Assembly: GCF_040939455.1 (NCBI RefSeq)
Contig: NC_134117.1
Coordinates: forward strand, 59,046,501 to 59,110,500
Origin: Microcebus murinus
Lineage: Eukaryota > Chordata > Mammalia > Primates > Cheirogaleidae
Reading direction: 5' to 3'
DNA length: 64,000 nt
In this document: positions 58,471-64,000 of the stretch, piece after piece
Numbering within the stretch: position 1 is the stretch's first letter
Layout of the letters: every line of letters starts with the position of its first letter
Notes under the pieces: model-generated
The model's database searches: none
What the model was told of the DNA's origin: nothing
What the model saw: the letters and a program-made list of their open reading frames with translations, nothing else
Made by a program: the position numbers and the translations under genes

Positions 58471-60976
58471 ATTTCTAAATCAACGGTGAGCTCATCGCAG
58501 ACAGGAACCTTTATCATTATGTATCTTTGGACCCCAGGGCCTAGAACGATAAGATTTCTCATGGAATTCTCAATGAGTCCTTTTTATAAATACCTAAATG
58601 ACTCAGATCAAATTCTAGTTCCCTGGGGTGGGGGCAGGACAGCCCACGGTATGACTCGAGTCCACCCAACTCTTCCATTCCCTGATTTTTCTCCATGACA
58701 GGCACATGCACAAGCATGTGTATGCCTGAATGCCAAGGAACATCAAAGGAGTCCAAAGGCAAACATCAAAAGGGTTGAAAAGGAGTAGCAAAGGATTAGC
58801 TACCTCACTGATGGATCTGAGGTCCTTATCCAGCACCTTCATCCGTCTCTATCCACCCCATCTGCAGCGAGGAGCGAGAAAATCAGAAAAGATTCTTTTA
58901 AACTTTGCCCTGGCTGAGCTTTCTATTATAAAATATGGGGGCAGGGGCAGGGGCGGCTCCTGGTGAGGGAGGGCCTTGCTTCCGCCACTATTCGAATATC
59001 AATACCTCTTTTAGTTCATTAATTCATCAGGAGGGTATTTTTCAACACATTAAATTCAATTTCAAAAAAGAATGAGCTGACACAGTCAAATGCACACGAC
59101 CAAAATCCATAGTGGACTTCCCCAGCTGCCCTTTCCAGCCACTCTCAATTCCATCTTGGGGGTCCAGGCATCCATTACCCGGCTAATTGGCAGGCCTGAC
59201 TTAGGAAGGGTAAACTCCAGCCTGTCGTCTGGGATTTTCATTACTTAAGTGCATTCTGACTTGAACTATATTAATGGGGCTCCAAATTTTAACTATTGAT
59301 GGCTTTCAATAGGAATTTACATTTCTATCCTCCTGGGGCCTGCAAATCACTAAATTCTCACCTGTGGTGAAGACAGCCACGAGGGGGAATTGGTTTCAAA
59401 GACAGAAAGCAGTGATAATACATGCATTGCACTTTCCTAGGAGCAAATACACATAATTGTCTTTTCTCCCTTTTTCTACATTAAATTTTCAACTGTTTAC
59501 TACATCTTTTAATGAAAGCAGTGACTGAAAAATATAAACATGGATACATAATTCCCAATGAATTGGTCTAAGTATAACTTGTAAAAACTGGATTAATGGT
59601 ACCAAGCATGTACTTTATAAAAATAGCCTGTAGAAAAAAGCATTAAGCAATTACAACTCTAGCTCTGAAGGCTCCAATATTATAGGGTAATATTTCCTTA
59701 ATGTTAGACTTCATTAACCCTAAGATAATCTCTCATAAATTTTGCTGATTTTTTAAGGAGAAAAAAATAAATTATGTTTATTAAACTACTGAATATGTTT
59801 ATGAAAACAAGACATAATCTAGTGCCATAAACTTCTTGTCTTTATCTGAATGATCAAGGAGCTCATAAATAAAATATCACATAACAAAGTGAGTGTTAAA
59901 ATTCATTACTGTAATAGCTATGTTCATGATCTATTTCATTAACACTCCTCCTCTCCTTGGATAAATGGGCTTCTTAGCCTACGAGAGGAAAGCCATTTAC
60001 AAGACAAAATACTGAGCCGCTTTTTCTCATTTTCCCTTATCTCTTCTATTCCTAACTTTCTAAATTAATTCTTCTCTTAAATCTTATTGTTCCTTCCAGT
60101 GTAACTCACAGCACCATTAGAGAAAGCAGAGAGAAATAGAAGCAAAGAAATGGGTCTATAGAGTATAAGTTAATTAGGGACCTAAGTGACTGGTGATGAG
60201 ATTTGATGACACAGAGCCCCAAAGTGAATTTAGAAGCTTATCTTCTTAAAATATTTGAGAATAAAATACAAATAATAGAACTCCAAGAAATATTCAGTGT
60301 ATCAAGCAATCTATGCAAGCTTAATAACTAAACCCCATTTCCTGTTTAACTATATAGCACAGCGCCACTGATTGTATCCATGTACAGAATTTGCTAACCT
60401 TTATCTTCAGTGCTTTTGCAGGTAATTTCATTTTTTATGGATGTGTATATATACAAATACTCAGGAAGGTGAATGCTTTCCTATGGGTTACCAAGAATAG
60501 ATGTGTATATATGAGACTCTAAACCCACACATGTAAATGGACTAGTTCGAATCACCAAGTGGACTTCTCGACTAAGGAAAGTAACAGCAAAGCAACGATG
60601 GCTCTATGTCCTACCCCTGGCAATTTGTTTAATCTTAATTCAACAGAGTGCCGGGATGCAGCATCCTCCACCCAGATAATAACCAGAGGATGCTGTTTAT
60701 GATAATGGCAGAAATTAAAACAGAATTTTACAACCGCTGAGCTGAAAGAGAGCAAAAATCCCCACACGAATATTAAACAGTGTAAATAAAAAGAATCCAC
60801 TTGTTTTTATTCCAAACTACATACCAATTTATCCAGCACCGGTTCAGTGTAAAGACCGCATCCACAAAACTCTACGTGTGTGTACAGATGACAAAAGTTA
60901 ACAATCAAACTCCAGAAACACAAGAGGTGTGGGGTGAGTGGAACATAGCTCCTGCCTTCAAGAAACCTCCGTCTGG
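58471..60976. other. Unique stretch, candidate conserved non-coding block at 59.0-59.4 kb
   Basis: 59,040-59,400 lacks recognisable repeats and has words such as 'tcattacttaagtgcattct' (an NKX-like TTAAGTG) and 'tatattaatggggctccaaa'. 59,440-60,450 is AT-rich with no named family. A short G-rich simple run is at 58,936-58,954. No exon is recognised. Confidence 0.35.
60960..60976. repeat. Left target-site duplication of the Alu
   Basis: aagaaacctccgtctgg, repeated exactly at 61,304-61,320. Confidence 0.95.
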
Positions 60977-61303
60977 GCCAGGCGTGGTGGCTCACGCCTG
61001 TAATCCTAGCACTTTGGGAGGCCGAGGCGGGCGATTGCTCAAGGTCAGGAGTTCAAAACCAGCCTGAGCGAGACCCCGTCTCTACCAAAAATAGAAATAA
61101 ATTAATTGACCAACTAAAAATATATATACAAAAAATTAGCCGGGCATGGTGGCGCATGCCTGTAGTCCCAGCTACTTGGGAGGCTGAGGCAGTAGGATCG
61201 CTGAGCCCCGGAGATTGAGGTTGCTGTGAGCCAGGCTAACGCCACGGCACTCACTCTAGCCTAAGCAACAAAGTGAGACTCTGTCTCAAAAAAAAAAAAA
61301 AAA
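60977..61303 (+). repeat. Dimeric Alu, lemur-type
   Basis: Left arm starts 'gccaggcgtggtggctcacg' with a B-box-like gttcaaaac at 61,051-61,059. The A-rich linker is long and contains 'attgaccaactaaaaatata'. The right arm has 'gccaggctaacgccacggca', which I associate with strepsirrhine Alus and not with human subfamilies. It ends in an A tract and is flanked by an exact 17-bp duplication. It is therefore a fairly young insertion. Confidence 0.92.
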
Positions 61304-61320
61304 AAGAAACCTCCGTCTGG

Positions 61321-61844
61321 TGGACTCGGCCTGGCATTTGACTCATGACCGTGTGAGACAGACGGTGGCAAATGCTTTACTGGAATGACATTCGGGAGGG
61401 ACTGAGCAACGCTGACCAGGCTCCAACCACGGTTTTGGGGATGAGATGACACTTCAAGAACAGATAAGATTTTGGTTGTCTGGGAAGGGATTCCAGGTGG
61501 AAGGAATTTCATGGGCAACGTTTCTTACAGTGGTCAGGACACTGGACGTGAGCACTTAGTTTCCGACTTTTCAAACAGATCAGGCAGCAGGAGGGAGGGC
61601 CCCCCAACCCCTGGCCCTTTGGCAGAGGACAGGAGTGTTCCCATGTGAGGGCAGAGAGCCCCGAGAGCAGCACTCCAGAGTCCTCGCTTACGCCATTTCC
61701 CTTAAACGTGTGAACGTGTGGTTCAGAAGGTACCACTTCTGTTCACACACCTCACCAGGGCTCAACAAGAAAAGGCTCTGCAAAAACAGACTGCAAACTT
61801 CAGTGTGAGTAAAGTGCTCTGCTCTGAATTAAAATAGCTGATGG
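61321..61844. other. Unique non-coding stretch
   Basis: No exon or named repeat is recognised. 61,440-61,560 includes an L2-like minus-strand phrase ('ggattccaggtggaaggaat'). Confidence 0.35.
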
Positions 61845-62070
61845 TTATTGAGCACTTATTTTGTCTTAAGCACTGTTCTAAATACTGTACACACCACCTT
61901 AACTCAGTTAATCCTCAGAGCAGTTGCATTATCTCCTCTGTACACACGAAGAGAAAAACGGAGGCAGTGATTAAGTGACTTGCCCAAGGTCACACAGCTA
62001 ATAAACAGGCAAGTTAGGGATGAAAATGCAAGTGGGCTGACACCAGAGTCCCACTCCTAACGACCGAGTG
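61845..62070 (-). repeat. MIR SINE, reverse orientation
   Basis: 'ggttattgagcacttatttt', 'ctcagttaatcctcagagca', 'cttgcccaaggtcacacagc' and 'taaacaggcaagttagggat' are minus-strand MIR words. Confidence 0.93.
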
Positions 62071-62104
62071 TGTAACAGAGATCACAGTGTGCTTTCCGAA
62101 ATCC

Positions 62105-62420
62105 ACTTCCGCTGCTGCAGCCAGGTGTGACTGTGTGACCCAGCTCTAGCCAGGGGCATGGGGGAAGTGATGCATCTCGTCTCCAAGCCTGGCCCATCGC
62201 ATCTCCCCTGCAATTGTCCCCCTGCTCTCCCTTCCCATGTGTTGACTGTGTGCAAACTTCCCGTGGAGAACCAAAGGTCCCTGGGAATGGGGAAGGGGGG
62301 TTGGAAGGACAGCAGGAAGATAAAGTAGATGGATTTTATGTGAAAAATAAACTTCTATTGTGTTAAGTCCCAGAAATTTGGTTATAGCAGGTGGCCAACC
62401 CTGAGTGACACATGACACAG
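62105..62420 (+). mobile_element. MaLR-type LTR 3' part (old, MLT1-like)
   Basis: 'ggtgtgactgtgtgacccag', 'ctctagccaggggcatgggg' and 'aaaataaacttctattgtgt' with 'taagtcccagaaatttggtt' match the 3' half of an old MaLR LTR, the same group as at 28,640-29,005. Confidence 0.6.
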
Positions 62421-62509
62421 GTCTGCCTCCTGAGTCTTCCCTAAATGACTGAGAAAGTGACTCCAGAGTCATTGTCAAGGATGTGGCAGTCTAACAATGT
62501 GATAAAGAA

Positions 62510-62745
62510 AAGAATCTTGAGAATCAGTTGGACCAGGGTTAGAATCCAGATCCTCCAATTTATTCGCTACGTGACCCTGGGCAAGTTACTAGACATTTCT
62601 GTGCCTTGGAGTTCCAGATACAATACTTACTCTATAGGACTGTTGTGAGGATTAAGAGAAAACATGTCTGCAAAGGGCTTAGGACAGAGATGGGCACATG
62701 GAAAGCACCCAGTAATTCTATCCTATTATTGTTGTTCTTGTTATT
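62510..62745 (+). repeat. MIR SINE
   Basis: 'gaatcagttggaccagggtt', 'cgtgaccctgggcaagttac', 'gttgtgaggattaagagaaa' and 'gatgggcacatggaaagcac' are in plus-strand MIR order. Confidence 0.92.
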
Positions 62746-62769
62746 TAAGTCTTTCAGGAAGTGAGCATG

Positions 62770-63165
62770 TGTATCAATTAGGATTATGTGCAACTGCAAA
62801 GAGCAAAACCAAAACAAAATACTAAAATATCAATGGGCAAGGATAGACAATTATTTCTCTGGTACATAAAAGAAGTCCAAAGACAAGCAGTCCATGGCTG
62901 GTATGGGGGCTCCAAGAAGTCATCAGAGACCCAGGTTCTTTCCAACTCTAAGTTCTGCCAGCCCTAGAACATAGTCCTAGTCCTCCTGATTCAATATGAA
63001 TGCTGGCATTCCAGCCATCACATCCAGCTCCAGGCAGCAGACTGAGAGAAAGCAAAAACGAAAGGAATACCCCCTCCCTTTTAAGAAGACTTTCTGGAAA
63101 TCCTACATAATACTTTCACTTAGCCACACAGCCACACCTTGCTCCTAGTTGCAAGAAAGCATGAG
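62770..63165 (+). repeat. Old dispersed repeat, family not named
   Basis: 'tatcaattaggattatgtgc', 'acaattatttctctggtaca', 'gcagtccatggctggtatgg', 'tccaagaagtcatcagagac' and 'agccacacagccacacc' follow an order I know from a common ancient mammalian repeat, but I cannot assign the subfamily. Confidence 0.45.
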
Positions 63166-63369
63166 TGGCAACATGCACAGCTAAAGACCGAGGATTTTGT
63201 CAATGAACATAGGGAGAGAATGGATATGGTAAGAAACCAGAAATGTCTGCACCAGCACAAGAATCAGTGAAAGAAGGCAAGCCACACTCTCCCCATCCAG
63301 AAACCTCCGGTAAACTTTAAAGAGAAGCATTCCATCAGGCAGCAAACATCCAGTACATACCACTGCAGT

Positions 63370-64000
63370 TTCTACTCTTGCCCTCTACAATCCATTCTCC
63401 ACACCCCAGCCAGAGCGATATATTAAAAATGCACGCCATGCCCCCACTTAAAACCCTCCGAAGGCTTCCCACTGCAAATCAAGCGAAGGAGTATGGATTT
63501 TATTTGTAGCATAAGGTCCCAGCTGGTCTGGCCCTGTGCACGTCTGTGACCCCACCACCACCCCGGCAGCCTGCTCCCCACAGCACAGCCGGGCTGGCTC
63601 TGGATGCTGCCGTGGTTGCACCACGTTTGCTCCAGGATTACACCTGCCTAGAACCTTTGCCTTGTCTGTTTTTTCACCCTGACCCTCGCCACTCCCCGCT
63701 CTTCCCTGGAATAACTCCTCCTCGTCACTCAGATCTCAGCTCAAACATTCCCCTGCCCTGACTCCTAGGTCCTGCCACAGCGCGTCACCCTCCCTTGACT
63801 CTTGCCACATTACTCATCACCACCCAATACTTTCCTTATTTATATGTTTGTCTCTTTCCTCGTTAGAATACATGTTGCCATTAGAGTCATGTTCACTTTG
63901 TTCGCTGTTCAAAAACTCCCCCAACCACACCTATTGCAGCTCCTAATTTTCATCTAGGTAGACATTCATGCAACTAACAAATATTCATGGAGCACCTGCT
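63370..64000 (+). repeat. L2 LINE 3' region, running off the window
   Basis: 'ccattctccacaccccagcc', 'ccctccgaaggcttcccact', 'gtcccagctggtctggccct', 'cactcagatctcagctcaaa' and 'cattactcatcaccacccaa' form a long plus-strand L2 segment. The final 30 bases ('ttcatggagcacctgct') may start a separate repeat in the opposite sense. Confidence 0.82.

Overview
The window is mammalian nuclear DNA, almost certainly from a strepsirrhine primate and probably a lemur. Two young insertions support this. One is a dimeric Alu at about 60,977-61,303 whose linker and right arm look lemur-type. The other is a near full-length L1 at 41,781-47,600 whose short 3' UTR ends in the 'gtacccccataatatgc' tail I associate with lemur L1s. 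Both have clean target-site duplications. The rest is typical old eutherian interspersed repeat (MIR, L2, hAT-Charlie elements, MaLR LTRs, older L1s) set in unique non-coding sequence.

I find no host protein-coding exon, tRNA, rRNA or CRISPR array. The only convincing coding capacity belongs to the L1. ORF1 (42,456-43,538, 360 codons) is intact. ORF2 (43,535-47,372) has an endonuclease domain, a reverse transcriptase with an FADD active site and a C-terminal Cys-rich motif, but it carries one frameshift (about 43,730-43,750) and one TGA stop (44,490-44,492). The window therefore looks intergenic or deep-intronic.

Layout. 1-17.9 kb is mostly unique sequence with scattered MIR, L2 and hAT relics, a perfect 26-bp palindrome at 4,396-4,421 and a (CA)n tract at 13.84 kb. 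18-24 kb is an AT-rich old L1 split by a second old L1. 24-41.7 kb is a mosaic of hAT, MIR, L2, MaLR, an old L1 tail, a 7SL-type monomer and several possible regulatory stretches, plus a hairpin at 30.94-31.01 kb. 41.8-47.6 kb is the L1. 47.6-64 kb has a MER20-like element, a C17 tract, a compound tetranucleotide microsatellite, L2/MIR/MaLR relics, an antisense L1 fragment, the Alu and an L2 copy running off the right edge.

The observations most worth a second look are in and around the L1: an antisense open frame across its 5' UTR that continues into flanking DNA, the ATGA overlap between ORF1 and ORF2, and an apparent C-terminal extension of ORF1p. Repeat family names come from memory of consensus sequences, not from a search. 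Boundaries are approximate unless a target-site duplication is given.
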